Assembly (NCBI RefSeq): GCF_000179555.1
Contig: NZ_AECZ01000039.1
Coordinates: 1-37,045, forward strand
DNA length: 37,045 bases
Reading direction: 5' to 3'
Source of the DNA: Solidesulfovibrio fructosivorans JJ]
Lineage (GTDB): Bacteria; Desulfobacterota; Desulfovibrionia; Desulfovibrionales; Desulfovibrionaceae
Numbering within the stretch: position 1 is the stretch's first letter; the number at the start of each line of letters is the position of its first letter. The notes under the pieces are model-generated. The model was not told the DNA's origin. It did not search any database and worked only from the letters and a program-made list of their open reading frames with translations. The position numbers and the translations under genes were made by a program. Below, piece after piece: positions 1-8,156 of this stretch.

Positions 1-48
1 TGGGGGGCGGGAACCCCCTTTTTGCAAAAAGGGGGTTCCCGCCCCCCA
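1..48 (-). terminator. Perfect 48-bp palindrome after the FecR-like gene
   Basis: Bases 1-48 equal their own reverse complement, forming a 23-bp stem around a central GC. The centre reads TTTTTGCAAAAA and the outer arms are G/C runs. It lies 7 bases past the stop codon of the minus-strand gene at 55-711, so it probably acts as its transcription terminator. Being symmetric, it could also stop transcription arriving from the left. It resembles the other post-gene hairpins in this window. Confidence 0.65.
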
Positions 49-54
49 CATAGC

Positions 55-711
55 CTACTCCACTTCCCAGTGCGCCAAGGTCTGGTTGTCGGGGTGCGCT
101 TCGCGCAGGCGGCGCAGTTCTTCGGTCAGGCGGCGTTTCTGGCCCAGTCGGGCGAGTTCTTCGAGCAGCACGATATCGGGGCCCATGTCGCCAGGGGCGG
201 CGGTGGCACGCATTTGGGCCACTTGTTTTTCGACGGCGTCCAGGTCGGCGCGTTCGTCGTCGCTCAAGGTTTTGTCCTCGGGCACAGCGACGTCGCGGGT
301 GCGGACCTGGGCGGTGGCCTGTTCGCCGGCCTGGGTCAGGATGGACGAGGCTTGGCCGCCGGCGGGCTTGGCGCGCAGCGGCAGCTTGTCGATGACGGGC
401 GGGGTGTCGCTGTCGGCGCTTTGGCCCCCGTCGGCGGTGATGACCACCTGGGCCGGGCCGGTCCAGGTTTCGCGCACGCCTTTTTGCAGGAAGGCGAGCT
501 GGACGTCCGCGCCGCGCGGCAGGTCGAGCCGTTCGCCTTCGCGCAACCGGGTGAAGACCTCCAGGGGCTTTTTCGGTCCGTCGACGGGCGACAGGGTGGC
601 TTTGCCGTTTAGGGCGGAGACGAGGCACACGAGGCGCGGGGCTTCGGCCGAGACCGGCGTGCACAGGGCCGCCAGCAGCAATGCGGTGAGAAGGAGTGTA
701 CGGCGATGCAT
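55..711 (-). CDS. Secreted FecR-like protein (hypothetical)
   Basis: This 218-residue protein starts with a clear Sec signal peptide: Arg-Arg, a leucine/alanine-rich core, then a probable cleavage site after Ala at about residue 22. Residues 25-95 are beta-rich, with a Leu-Arg-x-Gly-x-Arg-Leu-Asp-Leu-Pro stretch like the FecR domain, a periplasmic fold often found beside CHASE2 cyclases. The C-terminal third (about 145-218) is charged and probably helical. The cyclase gene lies 11 bases upstream on the same strand, so the two are very likely co-transcribed. The protein may form the periplasmic sensing partner of the cyclase, which is inference from context. The FecR match is by eye and moderate. 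Confidence 0.7.
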   Translation of the reverse strand: MHRRTLLLTALLLAALCTPVSAEAPRLVCLVSALNGKATLSPVDGPKKPLEVFTRLREGERLDLPRGADVQLAFLQKGVRETWTGPAQVVITADGGQSADSDTPPVIDKLPLRAKPAGGQASSILTQAGEQATAQVRTRDVAVPEDKTLSDDERADLDAVEKQVAQMRATAAPGDMGPDIVLLEELARLGQKRRLTEELRRLREAHPDNQTLAHWEVE

Positions 712-722
712 GATCGCTCCTT

Positions 723-2567
723 TTATTGGTCGGCCAGCCCGAGGATTTCCAGGGCCGGCACGGGTTCGCTCTTGCCTTTCACTTGGGCTTGTTCGGCGCG
801 TCCCGTCAAGATGCCGGGACCGGCCAGATCGACGGTGGTCCGGCTGGCCACCACCGGGCAGCCCATGACCTTGGTGAAGCCTTCCAGGCGCGAGGCGGTG
901 TTGACGGTGTCGCCGATGACCGTGAAATCGAGACGCTGGCGCGAGCCGATGTTGCCGACGACGGCCGGGCCGCTATGGAGTCCCACGCCGATGCGGAATT
1001 CCCAGTCCCCGAGCTTGGGGAAGCGTTGCCGCATCCAGCCCTGGAATTCCCGGGCCGCGTCCACCATGCCGAGCGCCGTGGCCAGGGCCTGCCGGGCGTG
1101 GGTGGGATCGGCCAGGGGCGCGCCGAACACGGCCATGACCGCGTCGCCGATGAATTTGTCGATCATGCCGCCGTGGGCCAGGATGATGTCGCAGACCTTG
1201 GAGAAGTAGGCGTTTAGCAGCTCGACGACTTCCTGCGCCGAGAGCTTCTCGCTCAAGGTCGTGAAATTGCGGATGTCGGAAAAAAGGATGGTGACCGTGG
1301 CCAGCGATCCGCCCGGGGCCGGGGGCTGGCCGCTTTTGAGGATGCCGGCGATGGCCGCCTCGGACACGTATTTGCCGAAGGCGTGGCGGATGTGGGCCTT
1401 TTCGCGTTCGCCGCGCGTCAGCCGCATGGCATTGGCTCCGGCCCAGGTCAGCGTGAGCCCGATGTCGAGCCCGGCCAGGGGCATAAGCCAGCCCGTGCGA
1501 AAAAGGCCGTAGCCCAGCCCGAACGAGGCCAGGCCGCAACCCATGGTCGCCAGCACCGACCGGCCGGGGCCGAGCTTGGCGCAGGCCAGGGCGCAAAGAA
1601 CCAGAAACGGCAGCCATAGGGCGGCGGCGGGGATGCGGCCCATGGTCTTGAGGCTGCGACCGGTCAAAAGCGCTTCCACGATGTTGGCGTGGATTTCCGG
1701 GCCGGGCATGAACTCCTTGGGCGCGCCGAAAAGCGGCAGGGAGTAGGGCGAGGCCAGCCGGTCGTGGGCGCCGTGGATGTCGATGCCGAGGATGACCACC
1801 TTGCCGGCCAGCGCCTTCACTTCGGGATCGTCGGCCGCGTCCTTGGCCAGGAGCCTGGCAAAGCTTATGTGCTTGAAGGTTTCGGGCGGACCGGAAAAGG
1901 CAATGGGGCGCGGGGCCAGTGCCGCTGTCGTATCGATGCCGGCCAGTCCCGGGGCCTTGGGATCGGCTTTTTGGGCCAGGGCGGCGGCGAAGGACAGCCT
2001 GGGCTCCCCCTTGGAATAGAGCGCCGGGGCGAAGCGGCGCACCACGCCGTCGCGGTCGAGCGGCACGTTGGTGAGCCCAAGGTCCGCCTCGTGCCCGGGC
2101 AGGGCGATCAGGTAATCGGCCGCCGGCAGGCTGAAGGCCGGTTCGCCGGACTCGGTGGAGACGCTGGCGGCCAGGATGACCTTGCCCTTGGCCAGCTCCA
2201 GCATGAAGTCGCGGTCGAAGTCGCGGCTGGCATCGGACCCGATCATGTCCATCCAGGTGACCGGCGAAAGGGCCGGCTGGATGTCCAGGCCCACAGCCGC
2301 CACGCCCACCTTGCGCAGTGTGGCCAGGATCTTCGCGTACAGCGGTCCCCAAAAGACCAGCGGTCGGTCCGGTTCGGCGGCCAGCGCCTCGTCGTCGAGC
2401 AGGGCCACGGCCACGCGCGCGGGCTCGTGGCGCTTGCCGGCAATGACGTGCCACAGATCCGAGTTCCAGGCGTCGACGCGTTTGGCCGGCTCCAGCGAGG
2501 AAAAAAACAGCCCCGCCGTCACGGCGGCGAGGAGCAGGCAGACATAAAAAACTGGTTTGAAATGCAT
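723..2567 (-). CDS. Adenylate cyclase with CHASE2 sensor domain
   Basis: This 614-residue membrane protein should make cyclic AMP from ATP in response to a periplasmic signal. A transmembrane segment at about 6-24 is followed by a periplasmic CHASE2 domain (about 30-305), two or three membrane segments (about 314-378) and a cytoplasmic class III cyclase domain (about 420-610). Metal-binding aspartates are D431 (FSDIRNFT) and D475 (DKFIGD). K471 and D547 are the pair that selects adenine rather than guanine. N556 and R560 (VNTASRLE) stabilise the transition state. All catalytic positions are present, so it should be active. The reading frame stays open far upstream, but homology begins at the Met at 2567, just before the first membrane segment, so that start was chosen. 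It probably forms an operon with the FecR-like gene. Confidence 0.9.
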   Translation of the reverse strand: MHFKPVFYVCLLLAAVTAGLFFSSLEPAKRVDAWNSDLWHVIAGKRHEPARVAVALLDDEALAAEPDRPLVFWGPLYAKILATLRKVGVAAVGLDIQPALSPVTWMDMIGSDASRDFDRDFMLELAKGKVILAASVSTESGEPAFSLPAADYLIALPGHEADLGLTNVPLDRDGVVRRFAPALYSKGEPRLSFAAALAQKADPKAPGLAGIDTTAALAPRPIAFSGPPETFKHISFARLLAKDAADDPEVKALAGKVVILGIDIHGAHDRLASPYSLPLFGAPKEFMPGPEIHANIVEALLTGRSLKTMGRIPAAALWLPFLVLCALACAKLGPGRSVLATMGCGLASFGLGYGLFRTGWLMPLAGLDIGLTLTWAGANAMRLTRGEREKAHIRHAFGKYVSEAAIAGILKSGQPPAPGGSLATVTILFSDIRNFTTLSEKLSAQEVVELLNAYFSKVCDIILAHGGMIDKFIGDAVMAVFGAPLADPTHARQALATALGMVDAAREFQGWMRQRFPKLGDWEFRIGVGLHSGPAVVGNIGSRQRLDFTVIGDTVNTASRLEGFTKVMGCPVVASRTTVDLAGPGILTGRAEQAQVKGKSEPVPALEILGLADQ

Positions 2568-2717
2568 GGCGGTTCCGCGAGTTGCCGGCCCAAAGACCGG
2601 CGGGTGGGGATGGCCCGGACGGGCGACGGAGTCCTTTTCGCGCGAACGGCTGCCGGCGTCCACGAAAAAATGCGTCCTTGCCCGCTGTTGCGGCCAAACG
2701 TTTTTGCGGCGGACGGC

Positions 2718-2746
2718 TTGCTTAAGAAACCGGAGTGCTCCACAAT
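2718..2746 (+). promoter_or_regulatory. Possible cysK promoter
   Basis: TTGCTT at 2718-2723 and CACAAT at 2741-2746 are 17 bases apart and would start transcription about 45 bases before the cysK start codon. The match to the housekeeping sigma consensus is moderate, and nothing else in this divergent region between the cyclase and cysK fits better. No riboswitch or T-box-like structure was recognised. Confidence 0.3.
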
Positions 2747-2798
2747 CGCCATGACTTGCACCCGCCGCCTCGCGGCAGCGGTCGAAAAGGAGGAATTC

Positions 2799-3728
2799 AT
2801 GCGTATTGCCGACGAGATGACGCAACTGACGGGCCATACCCCCATGGTCTGGCTGACCCGGCTGGCCGAGGGCTGCGTGGCCCGGGTGGCGGCCAAGCTC
2901 GAATCGTTCAATCCTTGCTCCTCGGTCAAGGACCGCATCGGCGTGGCCATGATCCAGGCCGCCGAGCGCGACGGCCGCGTACGCCCCGGCACGGTCATCG
3001 TCGAACCCACCTCGGGCAACACCGGCGTCGGGCTGGCCTTTATGTGCGCCGTTCGCGGCTACAAGCTCGTCCTGACCATGCCGGAGTCCATGAGCGTGGA
3101 ACGCCGGGCGCTTTTGCGCGGCTTCGGGGCCGAACTGATCCTGACCCCGGCGGCCCAGGGCATGCGCGGGGCCGTGACCCGGGCCGAGGAACTCGTGGCC
3201 GAGCTGCCCGACGCCTTCATGCCCATGCAGTTTTCCAACCCGGCCAACCCCGAAGCCCATTACCGGACGACCGGCGTCGAAATCTGGGAAGACACCGACG
3301 GGCTGGTGGACATCTTCGTGGCCGGCGTGGGCACCGGCGGGACGCTGACGGGCGTGGCCAAGGCGCTCAAAGAGCGCAAGCCGGCGGTGCGGGCCGTGGC
3401 CGTGGAGCCCGCCACCTCGCCCGTGCTTTCCGGCGGCAAGCCGGGACTGCACGCCATCCAGGGCATCGGGGCCGGATTCGTGCCCGAAGTGCTGGACATG
3501 GGCGTGGTCGACGAGGTCTTTCCCGTGGAAAACGAGGCCGCCATCACCACGGCCAAATGCCTCATGCGCGAGGAAGGCATTTTGTGCGGCATCTCGTCGG
3601 GCGCCAACGCCCAGGCGGCGATCAGCATCGCCAGGCGCCCGGAAAACGCCGGCAAGATCGTCGTGTTCGTGGTGTGCGACACCGGCGAACGCTACCTGTC
3701 CACACCGCTTTTCGCCGAGGAGGCCTGA
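2799..3728 (+). CDS. cysK: Cysteine synthase A (O-acetylserine sulfhydrylase)
   Basis: This 309-residue PLP enzyme joins O-acetylserine and sulfide to make cysteine. The PLP lysine is K44 in SSVKDRIG. The substrate loop is PTSGNTG at 70-76, the phosphate-binding loop is GTGGTLTG at about 178-185, and the GISSGAN motif is at 264-270. The length is typical of CysK. The ATG at 2799 was chosen because AAGGAGG lies seven bases upstream; an in-frame ATG at 2752 has no such site. The serine acetyltransferase gene follows after 5 bases, so both steps from serine to cysteine come from one transcript. In a sulfide-producing organism the second substrate is plentiful. Confidence 0.95.
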   Translation: MRIADEMTQLTGHTPMVWLTRLAEGCVARVAAKLESFNPCSSVKDRIGVAMIQAAERDGRVRPGTVIVEPTSGNTGVGLAFMCAVRGYKLVLTMPESMSVERRALLRGFGAELILTPAAQGMRGAVTRAEELVAELPDAFMPMQFSNPANPEAHYRTTGVEIWEDTDGLVDIFVAGVGTGGTLTGVAKALKERKPAVRAVAVEPATSPVLSGGKPGLHAIQGIGAGFVPEVLDMGVVDEVFPVENEAAITTAKCLMREEGILCGISSGANAQAAISIARRPENAGKIVVFVVCDTGERYLSTPLFAEEA

Positions 3729-3733
3729 TCGCC

Positions 3734-4675
3734 GTGAGCCCCATCCCCCAGCCGCCGCGCCGCAAGCCTTCGCCCGTGGAATGGGTGGCCGAGATGCTGT
3801 GCGAGGAATCTTCCTATCGCACGGTCTACCACCGGCCCCTGCACGACGAGCCCATGCCGGCCATCAAGACCCTGGCCGAACTCATGGAACGCCTGCGGGC
3901 CGTCATCTTTCCGGGTTATTTCGGCCATTCCGACATCACTCCGGAAAACATGCGCTTTCATATCGGAGCCAATCTCGACGCCATTTTTCGGTTGCTCACC
4001 GATCAGGTGCGCCGGGGATTCTGTTTCTTTTGCGACCTCGACGGCACGGGCGATTGCAAGGAATGCGAGGAAAAAGCCCGGCGACTGGCCGGGGAGTTCC
4101 TCATGCGCCTGCCCGATATCCGCGACGCCCTGGCCGAGGATGCCCAGGCCGCCTACGAAGGCGATCCGGCCTCCCGGTCGCCCGGCGAAACCATCTTCTG
4201 CTATCCGAGCCTCACCGCGCTCACCCACCACCGCGTTGCCCACGAGCTGCACCTGCTCGGCGTGGACCTCATTCCCCGCATCATCACCGAAATGGCCCAC
4301 TCCGCAACCGGTATCGACATCCATCCCGGAGCCACCATCGGCCGGCGGTTTTTCATCGACCACGGCACCGGTACCGTCATCGGGGAAACCTGCATCATCG
4401 GCGACAACGTGCGCTTGTACCAGGGCGTCACCCTCGGCGCCAAAAGTTTCCCCAAAGACGAGGACGGGATGCTCGTCAAAGGTATTCCGCGCCATCCGGT
4501 CGTGGAAGACGACGTGGTCATCTACTCCGGAGCCACCGTGCTCGGCCGCATCACCATCGGCAAAGGCTCGGTGGTCGGCGGCAACGTCTGGGTTACCCGT
4601 GACGTGCCGCCCTATTCGCGCCTCGTGCAACAAGGCCCGGGCGGCGGCGGCAGCTGCGACGGCGGCGGGATTTGA
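3734..4675 (+). CDS. cysE: Serine O-acetyltransferase
   Basis: This 313-residue enzyme acetylates serine with acetyl-CoA, the first step of cysteine synthesis. The N-terminal half (about 1-175) is helical. The C-terminal half is a left-handed beta helix of hexapeptide repeats (about 190-290), with the family signature running from IDIHPGATIG through IDHGTGTVIGET. The size fits the long SAT form seen in anaerobes. The start is the GTG at 3734, with GAGGAGG about 11 bases upstream inside the end of cysK. The chain ends in a glycine-rich tail, SCDGGGI, with isoleucine last. In known cysteine synthase complexes the SAT C-terminal isoleucine inserts into the CysK active site, so the tail suggests a regulatory complex with the neighbouring gene product. 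Confidence 0.93.
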   Translation: MSPIPQPPRRKPSPVEWVAEMLCEESSYRTVYHRPLHDEPMPAIKTLAELMERLRAVIFPGYFGHSDITPENMRFHIGANLDAIFRLLTDQVRRGFCFFCDLDGTGDCKECEEKARRLAGEFLMRLPDIRDALAEDAQAAYEGDPASRSPGETIFCYPSLTALTHHRVAHELHLLGVDLIPRIITEMAHSATGIDIHPGATIGRRFFIDHGTGTVIGETCIIGDNVRLYQGVTLGAKSFPKDEDGMLVKGIPRHPVVEDDVVIYSGATVLGRITIGKGSVVGGNVWVTRDVPPYSRLVQQGPGGGGSCDGGGI

Positions 4676-4728
4676 CGGCAGGGCCGGCCAGGGCCGGACA
4701 GGGCAGGGAAGGAGAGGGAAGGAGAGGG

Positions 4729-4795
4729 CAGGGGCTCCGCCCCTGGACCCCGCCGGGGGACTTGATGTCCCCCGGACCCCCTTTTACCGGGTTGG
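4729..4795 (+). repeat. Post-gene double-hairpin repeat after cysE
   Basis: Two hairpins stand side by side: CAGGGG/CCCCTG around a CTCCG loop (4729-4745), and CCGGGGGA/TCCCCCGG around 7 bases (4753-4775), followed by a C tract and TTTT. The plan and loop sequence match the copy after lon at 36953-37020. It starts about 50 bases beyond the cysE stop and probably serves as its terminator or as a mRNA 3' stabiliser. The bases in between are a purine-rich tract with GGGAAGGAGA repeated. Confidence 0.65.
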
Positions 4796-4827
4796 GATGG
4801 TGAGGCGGGAGTTCGGTTGGGGGGATC

Positions 4828-5009
4828 TTGTTGCCGCAATCGGCCCGGCGACACGAGGGGCTTTCGCCCCTCGACGCCGGACGCGATTGCGGCAACAACC
4901 GCGCCAGCGGCGAAGCGCCGCATTTAAGAAAAGATAAGTGCTTTAATTGTCGCCCCAAAGGGGCGACCGGCGTGGTGGAGGCGGCATCGTCCCGACAAAT
5001 GCCGCCTCC
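4828..5009. other. Run of four stable hairpins in a gene-free region
   Basis: No coding sequence was recognised between cysE and the acyltransferase (4676-5146). Within it lie four consecutive inverted repeats. The first spans 4828-4898: a perfect 15-bp outer stem (TTGTTGCCGCAATCG), a 6-bp middle stem and an 8-bp inner stem (CGAGGGGC). The second is 4908-4920 (CGGCG/CGCCG), the third 4949-4967 (GTCGCCCC/GGGGCGAC) and the fourth 4977-5009 (an 11-bp stem starting GGAGGCGGCAT). It could be a structured small RNA, a composite repeat element or stacked terminators between convergent genes. The structures are certain from sequence; the role is unknown. Confidence 0.55.
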
Positions 5010-5070
5010 ATCTTCCCCAAGCCCGCCTGACCGTTTCTCCGTCAAAGTCCCGCCCAGCCAAAGCCGAGAA

Positions 5071-5123
5071 GGGGGGCCCGGGGGGCCCGTGGCCTCCCGG
5101 CGGGGGGGCGGGGCAGAGCCCCC
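5071..5123 (-). repeat. Post-gene GC-rich repeat after the acyltransferase gene
   Basis: Read on the minus strand, this begins with a GGGGCTCTGCCCC hairpin (5110-5122), then a C-rich spacer, then runs of GGGCCCCCCGGGCCCCCC. The layout resembles the repeats after cysE and lon, in the opposite orientation. It starts 24 bases beyond the stop of the minus-strand gene at 5147-6247. The position suggests transcription termination. Confidence 0.5.
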
Positions 5124-5146
5124 GCTGCCTTCGCCTTCGCTTTTGC

Positions 5147-6247
5147 CTACCCCCTGCCGCGTCCGCGCGCGTCGAAGGCGGCCACGAGTTTGTCCTGGTA
5201 ACGGGCGAGGAAGGCGGCCAGGGGCAGGCTTATGGCTGTGAGCAGGCACATGGCGACAAAGGGGCGCATATGGGGGCGCAGGAGGTCCGCGCCGTAGCCG
5301 AGGATGGGCTGGTGGAGCAGGTAGAAGCTGTAGGAGGCGGCGGCCGCGGCGGCGATGCGGGGCTTGGCCCCGAGTCGGGCCATGGCGGGCCAGGCGAAGA
5401 GCGATCCGGCCACGCCGATGCAGGCGGCGACGAGGAGGATATGGGCCAGGGGCATGGGCAGGGCGGTTTTGAAGAGAATGGCCAGGGGCAGGCAGACGTA
5501 GGCCAGGGCGGCGAATCCCATGCGCCAGGAGGCGGGCACGCCGGTGGGGTCGTCGCTGGCGAGCCGGGCGGCCCGGGGCTTCCAGGCCAGGGCGAAGGCC
5601 ATGCCCAGGGCGAATTCCGGCAGGCGGTAGGGCAGGTTGAAGTAGAGCATGTAGTCGAGCAGGGCGGCGGTGCCGTTTATTTTGGCCAGAAGCGACAGCA
5701 GCAGCCACAGGCCCCAGCCGAAGGCCAGGCAGGAGATGAGGGCGCGTTTGGTGCCGAGCTTGCGGAAAAGAAGCAGGACCAAGGGGTAGGTCAGGTAGAA
5801 CTGGGCAAGCAGGCTCATCCACCACAGGGCGGGTTCCAGGCAGAAAAAGCGGGCCGGGTCGAAGGTCTGGACGAAGATGATTTTTTCGCCCACGCAGGCG
5901 GCCAGGGCGGCGAAGGGCATGGTCCCGGCGACGAGGGCGACGAGGCTCCACAGGGCCAGGGACAGGTAGTATTGGGGCACGATGCGGCCGAAGCGTCGCA
6001 GGAAGAAGTCGCGGTAGCGCATGGGCGGCTTGCCGCCTGGATCGGCGTGGGGCAGGGTGAGGACGAAGCCGGTGATGGCGTTAAACACCACGACGCCGAG
6101 GTAGCCTTGGCTCAGGATGTCGCCGAGGATGGGGCCGAGCGGGTTTTGCGCGCCGGCGTCGGGCAGCACGGTCCACAGGTGGTAGAAGAAGATGCCGGCC
6201 ATGGCCAGGACCCGGATGCTTTCGATCTGGGTGACGCGCCGCTGCAT
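5147..6247 (-). CDS. Acyltransferase family 3 membrane protein
   Basis: This 366-residue integral membrane protein belongs to the acyltransferase 3 (OafA/NodX-type) family, which transfers acetyl or other acyl groups to surface sugars and other envelope molecules. The N-terminus shows the family pattern: an IESIRVLAMAGIFFYH segment whose histidine (about residue 24) is the likely catalytic residue, followed later by RYRDFFLRRFGRIVPQYY, the conserved arginine-rich loop. About ten hydrophobic segments span the rest. The Met at 6247 was chosen because AAGGAGCT lies just upstream. No polysaccharide cluster adjoins it, so its substrate cannot be read from context. The gene diverges from the hydrolase gene at 6349. 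Confidence 0.85.
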   Translation of the reverse strand: MQRRVTQIESIRVLAMAGIFFYHLWTVLPDAGAQNPLGPILGDILSQGYLGVVVFNAITGFVLTLPHADPGGKPPMRYRDFFLRRFGRIVPQYYLSLALWSLVALVAGTMPFAALAACVGEKIIFVQTFDPARFFCLEPALWWMSLLAQFYLTYPLVLLLFRKLGTKRALISCLAFGWGLWLLLSLLAKINGTAALLDYMLYFNLPYRLPEFALGMAFALAWKPRAARLASDDPTGVPASWRMGFAALAYVCLPLAILFKTALPMPLAHILLVAACIGVAGSLFAWPAMARLGAKPRIAAAAAASYSFYLLHQPILGYGADLLRPHMRPFVAMCLLTAISLPLAAFLARYQDKLVAAFDARGRGRG

Positions 6248-6348
6248 GGGAGCTCCTTTCACGGTCGTGGATGCGTGTGGCGGGAAAACGGGCCGCCAAG
6301 CCCGGAACTTGGCGGAAATGCGGTCTTTTCGCAAGAAGGGAGTCGGGC

Positions 6349-7143
6349 ATGCGGGTGACGTTTGTCGGCGTGGGCGAGGCTTTTGACGAGCGGCTGCCCA
6401 ATACGAGCCTGCTGGTGGAAGGCGTGGGCGCGGATGGGCCGCGCACGATCCTTTTGGATTGCGGGTTTACGGCCGGGGCGGCCTTTTTCGGCTGCGGGGC
6501 GCTGCCGGCGGCGCTTCGGGAGCGGGGACCGGACGCGATCTGGATATCCCATTTCCACGGCGACCATTATTTCGGCCTGCCGTATGCGCTGACGCGTTGG
6601 CACGAGCAGGGCCGCCGCGAACCGCTGACGGTGTACGGCGGCGAGGGCATGGCCGGGAAACTCGCGGCGCTTGTGGACATGGCTTATCCCAATGTGCGGG
6701 GAAAGCTCACGTATCCTTTGAAGGGCGTTTCCGTGGCCGATGGCGAGGCGTTTTCGTTGGCCGGCCTGCCGGCCCGGACGGCGTTGACCGGGCATGGCGC
6801 GCCGTGTCTGGCCTTGCGCCTGGAGACGGCGGACGGTGGGCTTTATTACAGCGGCGACGGCGCGCCGAAGGCGGCTTGCGTGGAGCTGGCCCGGGGCTGC
6901 GGGCTTGTCGTGCAGGAAGCGTATGGGCTTGCGGCCGGCATTCCCGGGCACGGGTCCGTCGCGCAGGCGATCGAATTGGCGCGTGAGGCCGGGGCCGGGG
7001 CGTTGGCCGTGGTCCATGTGCGCCGCGAAGTCCGCCGGGAGCAAAGCGGGGATATCCGGCGGATGTTGGAGGAAAGCGGCATACGGGCCTTTTTGCCGGA
7101 GCCCGGTGACGTCTTTGCGCCGGCTCAGCGCGAGGCGCTGTAA
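6349..7143 (+). CDS. Metallo-beta-lactamase-fold hydrolase, RNase Z-like
   Basis: This 264-residue protein has the RNase Z/ElaC-type metallo-beta-lactamase fold. Metal ligands are visible as HFHGDH at 68-73, then a TGHG stretch, SGDG with the bridging aspartate at about residue 167, and a late VHVRRE histidine at about 224. The start is the ATG at 6349, with AAGAAGGGA upstream. It is shorter than typical tRNase Z (about 300 residues), and no clear exosite arm is visible, so it may act on another phosphodiester or small molecule. It overlaps the opposing L,D-transpeptidase gene by 19 bases at the 3' end. The fold is clear; the exact substrate is not. Confidence 0.82.
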   Translation: MRVTFVGVGEAFDERLPNTSLLVEGVGADGPRTILLDCGFTAGAAFFGCGALPAALRERGPDAIWISHFHGDHYFGLPYALTRWHEQGRREPLTVYGGEGMAGKLAALVDMAYPNVRGKLTYPLKGVSVADGEAFSLAGLPARTALTGHGAPCLALRLETADGGLYYSGDGAPKAACVELARGCGLVVQEAYGLAAGIPGHGSVAQAIELAREAGAGALAVVHVRREVRREQSGDIRRMLEESGIRAFLPEPGDVFAPAQREAL

Positions 7144-8156
7144 TTCGCGGAGTCCCCGACCACGAGGTAGCTGCCGGGATTGGCCACGGGCGTGCGCCCG
7201 GTCCGCAGTATCCACATGTCCTTGTCCGGTTCGCTGACGGCCATCTCCTCGTAGCGGCGGTCCAGGATCGAATACCTGTCGAAAAAGGCGTTGGACGCGG
7301 CGGAAATCCGCACGCAGCCCTTGGAATCCGTGCCGCCCAGGCGCGGTTCGCCCTGGTCCGGGTCGGTGGCGTGCATTAAAAGCCGCATTTGGCTGTCGTA
7401 GACGCCCTGGCGGAACTTGCGGGGGGCCTGCTGGAAGCCGAAGTCCCACACCCGGCTTCCCCGTGCCCCAAGGCCACGCCATCCCTTGCTGTTTTTCGTG
7501 CCCTGGGCGCGGTAGCTCCAGTTCTCGGGAGTATTTTCGAAGACGCCGACCGGCGTGAGGAACGAATCCTTGCCGGCGCGCAGTTTGCCTGTGGAAATGA
7601 AGTCCACGCCAAGCAGCAGCACCTTCTTCGCCCCGGCGTCGTAAAAGGCCAAAAACGCCAGCTGGGTGGCGGGATTGCGGTCGGCGTAGACGAAGAACTG
7701 GCTGGCGGAGAGGTCGGCTCCGGCGGCCGAAAGGCGGCTTAGGGCGTCGAGGCGGATGTCGTCGCGGTATTGCCGGCTTGGCGCGGTGAGCATGTCCAGC
7801 CGGTGCAGGCGCGGAGAGCGGCCGACGCGGGCCAGGGTCTTGGCCGTGACCGTGGCGGCGTAATCCACGGCGATGCGGGCGAGTTCCTGACGCAGGGCCG
7901 GCGTGGAGGCTTCGCCGGCCTCGACGACGCCGAAGTCCGAAGGCGCGGTGCGGGGCTTTTTTTTCTGGGCGGCCTGGGCGGGAAGGAGCAGGGCCAGAAA
8001 CAGGACGGCCAGAAAAAAGGTTTCGGCGAAAAGCCCGGGGCCCCGCCTTGCCGGGAGAACAAAAAGCGGGCTCCCCGTTCGAGGGAAACCCGCTTGTTTG
8101 GCAAGGAGGAGATCCGGGACGCCCGAGGGTCTAGAAGACCCGGCGACCTCCGGCAT
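7125..8156 (-). CDS. L,D-transpeptidase (YkuD family), start uncertain
   Basis: The enzyme cross-links peptidoglycan or attaches proteins to it. The YkuD motif is present: H262 in LMHATD and SKGCVR at 278-283 with catalytic C281. A hydrophobic segment (about 45-60) ending in PAQA looks like a signal peptide or membrane anchor. From the ATG at 8156 the protein has 343 residues and an unusually long 40-residue lead before that segment. This ATG overlaps the end of the NlpC/P60 gene by 26 bases and has GGAG about 9 bases upstream, which suggests translational coupling. No ATG, GTG or TTG in frame was found nearer the signal sequence. A terminator-like hairpin lies inside the first codons. A later unusual start or a sequencing frameshift is possible. 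Confidence 0.82.
   Translation of the reverse strand: MPEVAGSSRPSGVPDLLLAKQAGFPRTGSPLFVLPARRGPGLFAETFFLAVLFLALLLPAQAAQKKKPRTAPSDFGVVEAGEASTPALRQELARIAVDYAATVTAKTLARVGRSPRLHRLDMLTAPSRQYRDDIRLDALSRLSAAGADLSASQFFVYADRNPATQLAFLAFYDAGAKKVLLLGVDFISTGKLRAGKDSFLTPVGVFENTPENWSYRAQGTKNSKGWRGLGARGSRVWDFGFQQAPRKFRQGVYDSQMRLLMHATDPDQGEPRLGGTDSKGCVRISAASNAFFDRYSILDRRYEEMAVSEPDKDMWILRTGRTPVANPGSYLVVGDSANYSASR
8064..8095 (-). terminator. Intrinsic terminator-like hairpin inside the L,D-transpeptidase frame
   Basis: On the minus strand AAGCGGGTTTCCC pairs with GGGGAGCCCGCTT through a 6-base loop, giving 13 pairs including two G-U pairs. TTTGTT follows. The G-U pairs form only in minus-strand RNA, so the hairpin is directional. 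It lies 36 bases past the stop of the NlpC/P60 gene and may terminate or attenuate that transcript before the L,D-transpeptidase. Confidence 0.6.

Noticed and set aside
2568-3452. N-terminal extension of the cyclase frame across the start of cysK
   Set aside because: It runs antisense through cysK, has no domain, and the cyclase's first membrane segment begins right after the Met at 2567.
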